In this document: one piece after another, positions 1 through 12,719 of the stretch
How positions within the stretch are numbered: the first letter of the stretch is position 1
Layout of the letters: each line of letters begins with the position of its first letter
Source: Parasponia andersonii
Taxonomy: Eukaryota; Streptophyta; Magnoliopsida; Rosales; Cannabaceae
Reading direction: 5' to 3'
Assembly (NCBI GenBank): GCA_002914805.1
Contig: JXTB01000099.1
Location: 623,675-687,674, forward strand
Length of the DNA stretch: 64,000 bases
Made by a program: the position numbers and the translations under genes
Notes under the pieces: generated by a model
Told to the model about the DNA's origin: nothing
What the model saw: the letters and a program-made list of their open reading frames with translations, nothing else
Database searches by the model: none

Positions 1-229
1 ATTTTTCAGAGTTTTATTGAGGGAAGTATATGTGCCAAAATATGTCTCTTATGATGCATATTTAACCTAATTTCTCGAAAAAAAACTTACCATGGGAAAA
101 TTTTTCTTTCTGTATTGCATGTCATTAATTTATTTTTAAATTTAGCTTGAGGTCTTTTTATTTAAAAAAAAAAGTGAAAAATAGAGGGAATATTATTATT
201 AATTCACAGGTGGTGCCAAACGAGTGGGT

Positions 230-409
230 TACAGAGTCATCAACCTCTATACCCTGATCCACCTTATCAAACTCTCAAGCATAGAGCTCCAACTCTAACT
301 CTGCTCTCTGGAGTCTTTGAACCAAGTACCAGTACCACACCCAAATCTTCAACGGAAATCCCTGTCCCAACCCATAAAACGACGACGTATCTGGCTCTGC
401 TTGAATCAA
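230..409 (+). other. probable 5' leader exon of FRF-A
   Basis: This stretch precedes a strong splice donor (GTAAGT at 410-415). It is the best candidate for the first, almost wholly non-coding exon of the FAR1-domain gene that continues at 1062. Its last base, A at 409, would supply the first base of the start codon. The upstream limit is a guess because no clear TATA box or start site was recognised. Bases 1-230 are AT-rich and show nothing else. Confidence 0.5.
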
Positions 410-762
410 GTAAGTATTCAATTTGAAGAGAACCCATTAAAGCCTTTGTCTCCCCGATTGAATCTTCCATTTCTACTGGCCTTTCTATGGTCACTCTGTC
501 ACTATCTGAATCAATTCATTCAAGTTTATTGGTTAAGGCTATGTATTTGAACCAACAAAAGCTTTACACTTAATGGGTTTGTTTCCTTTTTTGGCCTTTT
601 GCGTTGTTTTATTTCGTGGTTTGGATTTTTCTTCGTGCCCATTTGGCGCTGCCATTGGAGCTCTGGCCGGCAACTCTTCTTTTAGTGTTTTAATAGTAAT
701 TTCTTTTGTGGTTTGTTTGTAATTCACTCTACCCGTAGTGGGTTAGCTTAGCAGTATTGCTT

Positions 763-793
<31 letters not shown>

Positions 794-2960
794 GGTGCTC
801 TGCAGCTATTTGATAAATTTACTAAGAAAAAGATGCTGACTTGTTTAATTAAGAGGGTCTTAAATATGATCCAAAAATGAAGAAAAAAGGACTAGTAGTA
901 GTCTTTTAACTGTCTAATGACACTTGGATTTCCTTTTAATGGTAGAAATCAGAAAAGTACTACTTCTTATCCATCTTCCATAGGAATTGTCTCATTCTAC
1001 TGCGACGAGGTTTTTCCTTTACTTTGTGTTTGACAAGTAAGTGACAGCCAATTTTTGGCAGTGGATTTAGATGAGGGAGCTGGGGCAGTGGAGAGTTCTG
1101 CTGGACAGGAGTTAGTGACATATGAAGGAGATGCAATTTTAGAGCCATTCGAAGGTATGGAATTTGATTCTGAAGATGCTGCCAAGATATTCTATGATGA
1201 GTATGCAAGGCAGGTGGGGTTTGTCATGCGTGTCATGTCTTGTCGCCGTTCTGAAAGAGACGGAAGAATTCTTGCACGTCGACTTGGATGTAATAAGGAA
1301 GGACACTGTGTTAGTATTCGAGGTAAATTTGGGCCAGTTCGAAAGCCGCGACCAAGCACAAGAGAAGGTTGCAAGGCAATGATTCATGTTAAATATGATA
1401 AGTCTGGAAAATGGGTGATTACAAAATTTGTTAAGGAACATAATCACCCACTTGTGTTCTCACCACGCGAAGCTCGACAAACAATGGTGAGTATTTCTTG
1501 AAGTTAATAATGTTGACTAACTCTAACAACAGAATTCTACTTTTATTTTGTGTGAAACCATTTTATATTTTTATATCTCTAGTCTACCCTAACTTTTTAT
1601 GCTTAATTATCCTGTCTTAATCTTTTGAGTGAAAAAAACAAGCAAATTTTAAAATTCAGGTATCAGAAATTACCACGAACACTAATGATAGATGTGATGC
1701 TTGTGCACAGTGCATATCTTGGTCTGCTGCCTAAGATTTATCTTCAGCATTTCACTATTGATTCAAGGGGTTGTCATGGAAGTTTCCAGTCTCATCAATT
1801 CTTGATGGTTTCTAACTTCCTTTTATAAAAATATTAGTCAATGAACCTTGCAACCTGCTAGTACTCCTGAAAGTTCTGGAAAATTTACTGCTTTATGGAA
1901 ACTCTGCAACATAACCTATGCTTACCTGTGATATTCCAGCCTAAAATCACTCCTTTTCATGTTGACTGAATTGTTAACCTTTATTCTGTTTGCCATTCTT
2001 TTGAAAGTTTTGGGCAACATATAACAAAACAAAATTGGCTTAGGCATTGTTTTACAAAATTTTGATTTTTTTAATTTATTATTTTCTTTCAGTGAAAATA
2101 ATGGTGGAGATCTCCACCCTTAATTTCATTTAAAAAAAAAAAAAGAAAAAAGAAATTGTGACCGAGCAAGTGCTGAATATGACAGTGTGCATGTTTGGAA
2201 TTAAAGCTAGTCCTACATCAAACATCTTGTTTGTAGATCATCTTGATTATAGCTAGTGATGGAACAATGGAAGAACTCGGCTAGCATTTTTGGTGTGATA
2301 TCAAACTTTTTGAGTTCAAGTAATATGGCATGTTGCTCACGTCATAGGTATTAAAATATGTATTTTATTATTTGTCAGCCAGATGTCTAGGACTCCAACA
2401 TTATATTTAAGTTCAAAAAAGTCTTTTAGATTCAATAATTTAGTAATCTGGTGATTTTTCCGAGTTATTTTAGGCTTTTAATGGCTATTACAAATGTGTT
2501 TAACCTTACTTCAGGCTTTGATACTGGAAAAACAAGCGAGAGAAAAACAGTTACAGTTGTCCACATGAATTCGTAGGGTTTTTTTTTTTATATTTTTTTT
2601 TTTAAATTTCAAAGTTCTGTTGTCTTTCATTCGTGTTTGATGATTAAGATGATTTCCAATTGTTGATATGATCCAATCCTTGGCCATGATTTTTTGGAAT
2701 GTCAAGTCTGATGTAAATTTGGTCTTTTTTCTTTTGTTTGTATATTCCATTTGTAGGATGAAAAGGATAAGAAGATTCAGGAGTTGACTGCAGAGCTGCG
2801 GAATAAGAAACGTCTATGCACAACATATCAAGAGCAACTTAGTGCGTTTATAAGAATTGTAGAAGAACACAGCAACGAGCTATCCAAGAAAGTTCAAAAT
2901 GTAGTCAGCAATCTTAAAAAATTCGAACCCATAGATCAGGATCTCTCACAACATAGATAA
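409..2960 (+). CDS. FRF-A: short FAR1-domain (FRS-related factor type) protein, 209 aa, spliced
   Basis: The coding exons are 409 (one base), 1062-1486 and 2757-2960. The first codon appears to be split by the leader intron: A at 409 joins TG at 1062-1063. The protein carries a FAR1 DNA-binding domain at about residues 30-133. It starts near FEGMEFDSEDAAKIFYDEYA and holds the WRKY-GCM1-type zinc ligands: LGC, then EGC, then the HNH motif before PLVF. The last exon (67 residues, beginning DEKDKKIQEL) is charged and predicted coiled coil. The MULE-derived transposase core and SWIM finger of full-length FAR1/FHY3 proteins are absent, which is the definition of the FRF subgroup. The expected role is a nuclear DNA-binding regulator that may compete with or partner full-length FRS proteins; this is inferred from the family. 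Splice phases are all 0 and the frame is clean. Start choice is the main uncertainty; the next in-frame ATG lies inside the FAR1 domain. Confidence 0.85.
1487..2756 (+). other. coding intron of FRF-A
   Basis: This intron has GTGAGT at the donor and TTGTAG at the acceptor, phase 0. It separates the FAR1 domain from the coiled-coil exon. FRF-B and FRF-C have an intron at the same place. No gene was seen inside; it is AT-rich with several poly-T and poly-A runs. Confidence 0.85.
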
Positions 2961-3500
2961 CCTCAGTCTTTTAGAGTGAGTACTTTGGACCACCTTACAA
3001 TCAGATTTAATCTCATATAATATTTATTTTACTGCTCTGTTTAAGATATGGTTGTTTGGTTTTGTCCGTGCTGTCTGTAGCAAAGTTAATGGTTTTGTGC
3101 TATTGTTGGTGTTGTCTTTATGGCTGGCTTAGTCAAAAGTAAAGCATAACATGCTGTTTTGAGATTTTCTTCATGTAAACATGTTTAGATTCATTAATTT
3201 TTCCCTTTTTCTTTTAAGTTTATTTATTTTTGTTCTAAACTAAGTGCAGAACAGACTTGAGAATTTTGGGACTCCTCTTGTAAGCGAAGATGCATACATG
3301 GAATATATGTCCAATTGAGTGATATTCCAGGCACCATTTTTGTTTATCTTCTTATACTCGAGAGACTTGCCATATCAAAATGCTAATCAAGATCCTGCCT
3401 GAAGCGTTGTTCTTCCAAAATTTTCTGCTTTCTTTCTAGACTATAGATTATTGTAGGTAGTACTGGACATAACTTGTCATGTACATAGAATCATATGCCA
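2961..3500 (+). other. 3' UTR of FRF-A with a 3'-UTR intron (2976-3249)
   Basis: A donor (GTGAGT, 2976) follows the stop codon by 15 nt, and an acceptor (AAGTGCAG, ending at 3249) fits a 274-bp intron. The exon continues from 3250 to an undefined polyadenylation site. Confidence 0.5.
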
Positions 3501-5100
3501 TGACCATAAGCCATAATGTTATCATATTTCTTCTCTTGTTGACCCCCCGGCATCTTTTATTGTCTCTTAGGGCTATATATTGACTTGCCTTACAGTTATG
3601 ATACCACATTGCTTTTGTTTAATGGACTTAGTTTAAATGTATTGTGTTTATAATCAACTATGACCGAAGAACACTAAAGAAAACTATTTCAAAGCTTCAT
3701 GTGACTACTCTTTCATTTAATCATTAAAAGATATTTGTTGGTTCATTGAGTCTCTTTTGACCAATACCAAGTTTGATTCATATAATTTCAAAATCACCCA
3801 TGATTTTGTTATTAACTTTCCATTTAGTTCAGGTGCGTGAATTTGAATGATGATTCAGTTAGGAGAAAAGGAAAGAAACTTGAAAGAACAAGGTCAAGGT
3901 GATGATGTTAACTATTTATTCTTTCATGTCAGTGCAGGGAAAGAAAGAAAATGGTCATAGACAGCCAGAAGCACATGTTTTTTCCGTGTACATGCTAGAA
4001 GTGATAGAGGCAATTGCCACGTTTGATTATTGACGTTTGTGAAGGGCAGTGTTGATTAGCTCCATTAGCAACTTGCAAGAAGAATAATGATGTGGAACTG
4101 GAAGGGTGAAGTTTGATATTCTGAAGTCTCAGTAAGTGATTTTCTTCTGTGATTAGATAGGGATGGGCATTGTAGAAATAATTTAGTTAGAATTTTTTTT
4201 TTTTTATTGATGGTGGACTTCATCAATTTGATCTAGTAGCAGAATTATATCTTATTTTATTTTATTTTTCCATTTTTGACAATAAAAGAATCATATTCAT
4301 GCAAATGAAGTCTGAATGTACCACAATCAAATGTCAGTTGTAAAAAATTCACACTTCTAGCAGCCTTTTGTGATTGTATTTCCTTGGCGTTCCTGTTAGT
4401 ATTTTGAAGCCACATACCCAACCTACGATTGTTACGGGATGTCTTCTTTTTTTTTTTTTTTTTCGTTTCTATTATTTTCTGATAAAGGAATGTAAAGTTG
4501 TATTTGTGTTTATATAAATTTATGTGTGTTTTTCTTGCGAAATTATCACAAACATCCATGTGTGTAGACTTAGGGTGGAGTCTATTTATAGTCCAGCCTC
4601 CAGGTATACCTGGAGGTGAAATAAATTCTCTATCTAGTTTTTTCTATCTTATATAATCTATTCCTCCCAATTAAACTTTTACATATCACCCAATTAGAGC
4701 TCTTACGGTTTCTTAATTAAAAAAAAAAAATATCACACTTCTTTCTATACGTATAATTTGATCTGGCTCTATAGGGTCAGTTAATATATTTTTTCTGAAT
4801 AATTCAATAAGATGTGTAGCTTTACTTTAAAATAATACATTAATTAATGTTGTTAGTTAGTTTAGTTTAAAGATGACTATACAAAAATTGTTGAGCGAAC
4901 CAAGTAAAAGACAGAAGGTAGGCACACCTTGGCCAGTTGGCCGATATTAAACCATTGTTAACAGCGAGCATCACTTAATCCTCAAAACGTTCTATATGCT
5001 CCTATCAAAAAAGAAGCATTAATGGCAGTGACGTTCCAAGGCGTGAGCATAGTAAAGCCGGCTGAACAAACATGGGAAGGCCTGCCTAACTCTCTCCAAA
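3501..5100. other. intergenic, no gene recognised
   Basis: AT-rich sequence with poly-T runs near 4193 and 4447. I see no conserved coding segment, RNA gene or clear transposon end. Confidence 0.5.
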
Positions 5101-5110
5101 TGCACTGAAA

Positions 5111-6062
5111 TTGGCAGCATTACTCACTCGTCAACCATCAACTTCCATAGACCTTCCCAAAAATGGCTTACAAGCGGCACCATTGCTATCCTCCTCAAAC
5201 AATCTTGGCCCAAGCATTCGTGCATTTTTATCCCCTCGCAGGCTTGACTTCGAAAGTGAGGGAGCTCATTTCATCGAAGCCGAGTATGTTCGAGTGGGCG
5301 GGTCTTGTTGGGGTGAGCCATTGCAAATGGTACTGATTTTTTTTCATAAAGTCCTCTGAGAGTGAGAACCTGCCGCAAATGTGTCTTTCTACCCTCTAGC
5401 GAATTTTTTTTCCATCATCGCTTTTATTACCTCATCATGATTATATGATCATTTGGGAGCAGATAATTCAATTACCAAAACAGAAATGGCTTTCAGCTTT
5501 GGCAATGCTAAGGCTTAGCAGAGACAAGGTGGAGAAGCTAAAGAAGATAGCAAATGAGGGTAGAGAGAGTAGTGTTACTACTAATGATCACGATCAAGTT
5601 GAGGCCTTGGTTTCTGGTCACGTTTGTAGATGTGCACTTGAAGCAAAAAAATAACAAACCCCAGCAGTTGACATCATCAGCTTTCTGCCTCGGTTTAAGC
5701 CGGCACATGCCTCCGCCGTTGCCCAAGGCTATTTTGTTGGCGTCGCTATGTCCGACAAGACCGCCACCGGTATCTTTGGAGAGCTTGTGACAAAACAGTT
5801 AGGCTATGCTACGAGCGGAATCAGAGAAGCAGCGAAGAAAGTGAGCAGTCCTTTGAGAGAACTTATTCAATACCGTCTTCTGATGCACCAATGTAGTAGT
5901 CCTTTGATATATCAAAATCCTAACTTGGTGGTTGTCAGTTGATTGACATTACAACAACTCCATGACTTTGGGTGGGGAAAGGACACTTTTCTTATTCCCA
6001 ATCCCAGTGGCGAAGTGAAGGATCCACGGTTGTGGCTGTACGTTTGCCAACTTCTCGTATAG
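5111..6062 (+). pseudogene. decayed BAHD acyltransferase
   Basis: Several segments in different frames match the BAHD acyl-CoA-dependent acyltransferase family in the right order. Near 5240-5290 is SEGAHFIEAE, an N-terminal BAHD motif. At 5520-5650 are LSRDKVEKLKK and VSGHVCRCALEAKK, the HVWRC-type region. Near 5700 is the PPPLPKA motif. At 5748-5860 is AMSDKTATGIFGELVTKQLG, followed by GIREAAKK. At 5964-5981 is DFGWGK, the structural hallmark near the C-terminus. Functional members of about 430-460 aa transfer acyl groups to alcohols or amines. Here the reading frame changes at least three times, stops interrupt it, and the part that should hold the catalytic HXXXD motif (between about 5340 and 5450) is missing. 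This is a dead host gene. Which BAHD subclade it came from cannot be said. Confidence 0.8.
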
Positions 6063-6099
6063 ATTCAGTCAAAAACTACTACTACCTACGTAGTATAAT

Positions 6100-6235
6100 G
6101 TTTTTTTTTTTTTTTTAAAGAAATTTATACACAAATTAGTTTAATTAGGATTCAAACTTTCCTTTTTTATATACTCTCAACAATCTTAAACTAATTGAGC
6201 TAAACCTCAATTGGCACTATGCCGTATAATGTTAA
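6100..6235 (-). repeat. tRNA-derived SINE-like fragment
   Basis: Read on the - strand, the piece has an A-box-like TTAGCTCAATTAGTTTAAG followed by a B-box-like GTTTGAATCC, close to a poly-T/A run. This is the layout of plant tRNA-derived SINEs. It is short and diverged, so the call is tentative. Confidence 0.35.
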
Positions 6236-7375
6236 TTGTAAGCTAATTAAATCAATCATTATAAATTGTAAACTATTTCATGCTTCAATATCGTTATTTT
6301 TATTTTTAAATTTCACCTGCTGTAGTTCAATTCAAATAGATTTTTTGCATTCTTACGTGAAGAGGAAATGAACAAACTTTGATTAAACTCTATTAAGAAA
6401 AATCTAACAAATAGCAATTACCTAAAATTTCACCATCTCGTAAGTTTTTGCAACCTTAAATTCGTGTCCTAATTTTACTCAATCATTTACTCAAAGCTGG
6501 TAAGCACATTTATAAGTGTATGTATTCTTAACCAAATTTGCTAGCCATTTACACAGGCCAAACAGACGGTCATGTAATCAATTTCCAACATCTGTTTTGG
6601 AAAAGGATAGAAGAGGAACAATTTTACCATTTTGATAGTATATGAGCAAAAAATTAAGAGGAGGGTGGAAGGGTAAGAATAAATTCATTTTAAAAGCAAA
6701 CACTGGGGATAGAATGAATAATTTTATTTTGAAATTCATTAGTTTTCTAACGACTTCTTGGGGGTGAGAAGAGAACAGTTGGTGACACTTGGTAAGAAAT
6801 GAAAAGTAGGATTCAAATTGAAACACATAGCAAAAGTCAGGGATAGAAAAGCTATTTGTTCTTTAAATTTTATTAAGTATTTTGAGAAATGCAATGGTGA
6901 TAATTAATAGTTAATCGAGATATGATTTTATATTTATCACCAATTTAAATCCAAAGGACAATATTAATAATGCCCACAGCAGCAGATCAAAATGGAAGGT
7001 AATTAAAATGAAAGTTGGAAAATTTGAATATATGGGATTTTTCTACAATTCACTTTAATAAATTATCCATATTTCTATTTTTTTTTTTTTTATAGCTATA
7101 TGACTACTAGTATGGCCCATTTTTATTTTTACACACAGATTTACCTAAAGTTTATGTACAAAGTACATTATATCATTTCTCTCTCAAAAAAAAAAAAAGT
7201 GCATTATATCATATTTTACTCCACAATGATATGCATATTCAGCTCATTTTGCTATAAGAATTAGGGACCCCTGGTTTAATTTACTTTCGCCTTCTCCAAA
7301 TTTATTTTATATATTTTTTATTTTATTTTTGGGGGTAAAGACATTGACCGAGTGAAAAACTCGTAAGCGCAGAAG
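6236..7375. other. intergenic, no gene recognised
   Basis: AT-rich DNA between the BAHD pseudogene and the FRF-B leader. There are poly-T and poly-A runs at about 7079 and 7184. No coding similarity was recognised on either strand. Confidence 0.5.
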
Positions 7376-7452
7376 ACGGTGGGTAGTTTGGCGGAGTTGG
7401 TCCTTCATCCCGACCCCGGATCCTCGCTCTTTTGGCTTCATTCACAGTCAAT
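7376..7452 (+). other. possible 5' leader exon of FRF-B
   Basis: A GC-richer stretch ends at a plausible donor (GTAAAG at 7453). It sits in the same relative position as the leader exon of FRF-A. If joined to the acceptor at 8176, an in-frame TGA falls just before the coding ATG, which supports 8191 as the start. The exon's left limit is unknown. Confidence 0.4.
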
Positions 7453-8190
7453 GTAAAGCTTTCTCACTCTTATCACTTTTTCCCCTTATTCTTCTATTCT
7501 TCTTCCTATCATATCCTTTTCCTTTATCTATTTATCTATTTTTTTTTTTTTCCAATTTCTACATAAATTTCTCCACTTATGAGATAATTCGTGGAATCGC
7601 CTGAGTGATAGTATTGTTTAATCAATTCATAATTCTCAATTTGATTTGGAAATATTCTCTCTGTGGGTCTTCCAACAAAATTTTATTACTATCATCCCTT
7701 AAACTTTATTTGGAAAAAAAAATAAAATTATTAAAGACAAACGTCATATTGAATAAACATAACAGGAGATGATTAGATTTTTATTCATTTTCTTTTGTAA
7801 GGTATATGTTAAGTATTCTTAATTTGTATGGTTGGTATTATAAGGCTGCAGTCTACATTTGCTCCTCTTTCTAAGTTATGTTAACACACTACAGGCTTTT
7901 GTATAATCAATTAAACATATGTAACAATATTTATGGCTATGGATTGGGAAATTTGGCCTAAGAAGAATTCATATCAAGTTATCTCAAGTAGTTTGGGGAG
8001 AGCAATTCTTTTAGCCCAGCCCAGGATTCTTCTGGGAAAAGGGTTCTTGTCTAGTTGAGTTCTATGATTTAAAAGCTACTCAAATTTTCGAAATTTATAT
8101 GTTCTATACTTATGCTTCTATTTTAAGTGAAATGTCCTATGAATAAAATCTACAGCTAGTAGACCTTCGTTTGCAGGAGTGAATGTGCAA

Positions 8191-10307
8191 ATGGGTGATG
8201 GAATTGGGATAGTAGAAACTTATGGAGGAGAATCAAGTGCACATGAAGGTGGCAGTGATATAGAACCAAATGAGGGGATGGTATTTCAATCAGAAGAAGC
8301 TGCTAGAGCGTTCTATGTTGATTACGCTAGACAAAAAGGATTCTTGACTCGTGTTTTGTCATCTCGGAAGTCTGAGCGTGACGGATCGATAATCTCTCGT
8401 GGGCTTGGATGTAGAGGACTCCCTGAAGGTCGAACAAAAATTCAAGCGCAGAAACAGTGCAGGCAACGCGATGTTTGCACTGCGATGATTTTGTTGAAAA
8501 GAGAGAACCCTGGGAGTTGGGTTGTTAGGAAATTTGTGAGCGAACATAATCACCCCTTGGTGGTTCAATTGCAGAAGAGTCGTCGAATACTCGTAAGTTT
8601 ATTTACCTGATATAGTAGTCAAAACTTTCTGTTTATATTGTATATATTATTTAGTTATTGGAATCTTACATTACATTTTGGTGCTGTCCATGTCACTGTT
8701 TAACACCAAGGAATGGAGAGTTTGTCCTTGATTTTGTGTCCTAATTTGTTTAGGTCTATTTATGATGAGCTTAACACATGTTTGTACATTTTTCTCATAG
8801 GCTTAAAGCTTCGTTCCGATTATGAGCTGCATCATTTCAAAGACTGAGCTGTATTTATGATTTTTTGAAACCTACATTCTATATGGTGATTTTTTTTCAC
8901 ATTCATTTTTTTCTTTCTTGTCTTAGTTTATGTGGAAACCCTCTAGTTCCTTGTTATTTATTTTCACATTGCTTGAGTTGTTGATAGGTTTGAAGTATTT
9001 TTACCCCAGTTTTTGGTTTCTCTTTGATTTATCCCTTTACTGTCAGATATGAAAATGTTGACCTTGAAAATAGGCTGTAGGAATGGACTATGAACTCTCA
9101 CTTTTTTATTTGGACTGTAGTCAATAATCTCACTTATAATTGATGAGATAAGATAGTACTCAGATCACTGCCTTTATAAGGGCAAAGGGTTAAACACATG
9201 CTAGTACCTCTCGTTTAGATTTAGATACCAGAACTGGTAGACTTTGTAAAGTTTTTAAAAGACCGACGGCAATGATTTTTTTTATTCATTCACATATTCT
9301 ATTCTTTTTTTAATATGTATTTAATTTCTTGCCTCCTCCTATCTCTCTCTCTCTCTCTTCAATGAACTTAAATGGACCTTAACCCCTAATAGTTGGAGTG
9401 GGCTAAATGTCCTATTTTTTCGTTTCTTTGAGTATCCACACTATCGCAGGTGGTATTAGCTAACTGTTTGTTTGTTCATATATTTTCACGTTATTTCTGC
9501 TTCATTTTGACCCTCTACTCATTTTCACTTCTTGAACTGTCCTTTACACATGCTTTTATAAGAGGTTTTGTACTTTTGTCTTTGTTTTTGAATATTTGTC
9601 TATGAGAGTGCTTTTTCTCCTCCACCAAAGCATATACATAATTTTTTTTCTTTGGTGATTGACACTTAGCATTTTGGTACCTTAGTATATCTTCATTAAT
9701 TATTTTATATTATCCTTAAATATGTGCTATTCTCATTCATATAGATTTTCCCCTTTCTATTTCATATGTAATTGTTCTGTCTCTGGTTTTACTTGTCCTT
9801 ATGCTGTAATGCAGGTTTTTGTACTTCCACAATGGTCTTGTCTTTGCACTTCGTTTTTCTTTCTCTCCTATTTTTGGTAAAATCTATGTTATATTATGTT
9901 GAATTTGTGCTTCAAACTGTATTTACTATACATTGATATAAATGGAATATGTTACAATGCTGGTTGTTGGGCAATATTTTACATGCAGCATTAGCTTCAC
10001 TGATCAGTTTGACACAATATTATTAGACTGTTTTTTCTCCTCTCCTATTTCATCTAACAGGTTGAGCTTTTCAAAAAAAAAAAAAATAAAATAAAATTCT
10101 CAGGATGATAAAGACAAGAAAATTCAGGAATTAACTTCAGAACTTCGTGTTAAGAAGCGTTTAAGTGCGGCATATCGGGAACAGCTACTTGCAATTATGA
10201 AAGATGTTGAAGAGCATAATGGACATGTATCCAATAAAGTTCAATTGGTTTATGAAAATCTGAGAAAACTTGAAGCTAAAAGGCAGGAGCATTTACGCCA
10301 CAGTTAG
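8191..10307 (+). CDS. FRF-B: short FAR1-domain (FRS-related factor type) protein, 201 aa, spliced
   Basis: The coding exons are 8191-8592 and 10104-10307. The exon holding the start has a good acceptor (TTTGCAG, ending at 8176). The FAR1 domain covers about residues 26-128, from NEGMVFQSEEAARAFYVDYA through LGC, DVC and the EHNHPLVV histidines. The loop between the first two zinc cysteines differs from FRF-A and carries an extra cysteine. The last exon starts DDKDKKIQEL and is a charged coiled coil of 67 residues, exactly the length of the FRF-A one. No transposase core or SWIM finger is present. Same strand, same intron position and similar sequence make it a probable old tandem duplicate of FRF-A, with the dead BAHD gene between them. 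The expected role is nuclear DNA binding, inferred from the family. Confidence 0.88.
8593..10103 (+). other. coding intron of FRF-B
   Basis: The donor is GTAAGT at 8593 and the acceptor is TTCTCAG ending at 10103, phase 0. The intron contains a (TC)n run near 9342-9359 and an A-rich run just before the acceptor. No nested gene was seen. Confidence 0.85.
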
Positions 10308-12715
10308 CTTCTGAGAAAGTACGTTTCCCATCCGTTTAACTTGATTATATGTTCTTTGTCAACTTTCATCTGGTAGCTAAGTTAGGATAGGGGCATATAC
10401 TCATGTATTTTGAATAAAGGCACTACATCAACAGGAATAAGTTGATGAAAGTGTCAATTAGAGGTTGCCATTGATGATATAGAAAGAGGAAGACATGATA
10501 CCATTTCTTGCTTTCTTAAATTTGGTCTCATAGTGGCTGCCATAGCCAACTTCACTTCTCTTAATTTTGTCTCATTTTGGTGAGACTTTAGGATATTCGT
10601 CAATTCATCTCAGAAAGGGAAATCGTAGTATGTACTGTGGAGTGACTTATTTCAGTCAAATTCTGTAGTAGATTCTTCATCTAAATCTACAAAATCTAAT
10701 TTAGCGTGATCTTTGAAATTCTGGTTTTGGTCTGTCTGTTGATGTTGTGATCAGATTTAAACCATTCTATTTAGGTTCATTAAAGCAAATGCTGACCAAC
10801 AGCTGGAAAGAGAGCAGTAAATGCTAATACTCTAGGAGACGTGTAAAGAGTAGCAGTAAATGCAACCTATTTTTGTGGTATAAAAACTAACATTAGGTAG
10901 CTGGAAGGAAGATAGTTTGTACTGTACATTATGGATTAGGGTATACACTATTACCAGATGCAGGATCCCATTATTACTGCAAGATTTACTTAAAGCCAGT
11001 GGTTCAGCAATCTCTAGAGTCTGGACCAATTTGAAATATTGTTATATGGAGGTTTGATGTTATGAAGTAATCACGTTTAGTGCCTTCAAAATGTAATACA
11101 GAATTCTTGTCATGTTAAAGAAGAATTGCTTATCCACTTCCTTTGTATTAACCTTTTGATTAATACAATTTGTGTTTCTTATCGAAAAAAGAAGAATTGC
11201 TTTTTTAACAGTTCATCACACTTGCATTGATGTGGATAATGGATATTATTTGTTTCTTGTTTTTTTGTTGAAAGAGGAGAAAATTTTGATTTTCTTGGAA
11301 ACAGGGGGGAAAAAATTAATAACTTCCTTGAAGCAAATTGATGGCCTGCTACATGAAGAGAAGTTTGCTTTCTTTATCGTTTAAGTAGTTTTTACCTTAT
11401 TTGGTATGGACATTTCAAAATCTCTTCCGATAATGATGCGTGTCAATTATGCCCTCAAGTAAAATTGTTATAAAATTTCATTTCGTATTCCACTATATAA
11501 TTTTTCACTGTATTGAAGAATAAAGCTAAAATACCAAATATGTACATGCATAGTTGAGTACAAATGTAACTTAAAAACGTACATGACAATCGGTCTAGAC
11601 TTCTAAACATGAAATTTTTTAAGCTTGGTTACTAGTACGAATTTTCTAACGGAATTATCATGTATAACTCCAATTGCACTCACGTGTATCCAAATTAACA
11701 TGTTTTTCATCATTTGCCCCCGACACCCCCCAGTAATCTTCATTTCCATCATAAGATTGAAACTTCATATCAGCCATGTAACTTCCCTCTCCTCGTAGAA
11801 TTATGTAGTGTGACCGAAGCAATTAGTTGCCGCAATAAAGAACTTCACGTGTTAATGTATGTTGGATTTGAGGTAAGTACTGTCGCACTTGGAACAACGG
11901 CATGATACTAGTTTTCACCGTGCATATTTTGAAGTACAAAATATATCCCCTCAATCTGAAGCTGGCTTTATCGCCATCCTTTTTCCATAATTGTGCTTCA
12001 ATTTAAATTCTCTATTCTATTTTCTGTCTGTCTCCTTATTGTTCTTACCTTACTTTCGCCATATTCGTTCCTTTTATTTTTTTTGTGTGATTTTTTTTTT
12101 CCTTTTTAACCGTACAATATCTCTATTTTTCTTTTACCATATCAATCCAAATTTGTAAAAGCGGGCATTGGTGGTGGAATGACTCCTTCATGGTTGCCCC
12201 ATTTTAGGTTGTTATTAGCGAGTTATTGGCAGGAAAATACTTAAGAGTAATTGGAAATTAAAGCTTTATATTGTAGCTATATATACATATAACTCTAAAA
12301 AAATCCTAATGATGACTATAAAAATAAAATTTAAACAAAAAGTATAATTGATATCTAGCAAAAAAGAAAGTTCAATTGTTGTAATGTTGTGCACACTCTT
12401 TATTAACAATGATACAAAATAAAATTGAGAAGATGCTGTAGGTGCTACGTCCACTCAATAGTTACAGCACGACAAGGTTTTAGTAATTGTATAAAGAGTA
12501 ATACTATTGGCATCATATGGTGTCTATGGGACCGATATTTTTCGCCTATTCGCTAGGTGACACATGGTGCCAATTAAGGAATTAATGCAGCAATTAAGCG
12601 GTTGATTAATAGTGGTTATTTAACTGCAATAGGTGATTAACCTATCAACGACAATGCCACATCATTGAGAGTAGGTGGCAAGTTCTCCCTAAATTATAAC
12701 GGGGCAGGTGATAGA
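10308..12715. other. 3' end of FRF-B, then intergenic
   Basis: A donor-like GTACGT occurs at 10319, 11 nt after the stop, suggesting a 3'-UTR intron; its acceptor is not clear. From about 10.8 kb to 12.7 kb the sequence is AT-rich. Short open frames such as 11714-11905 show no recognisable similarity. I see no gene here. Confidence 0.45.
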
Positions 12716-12719
12716 CAGT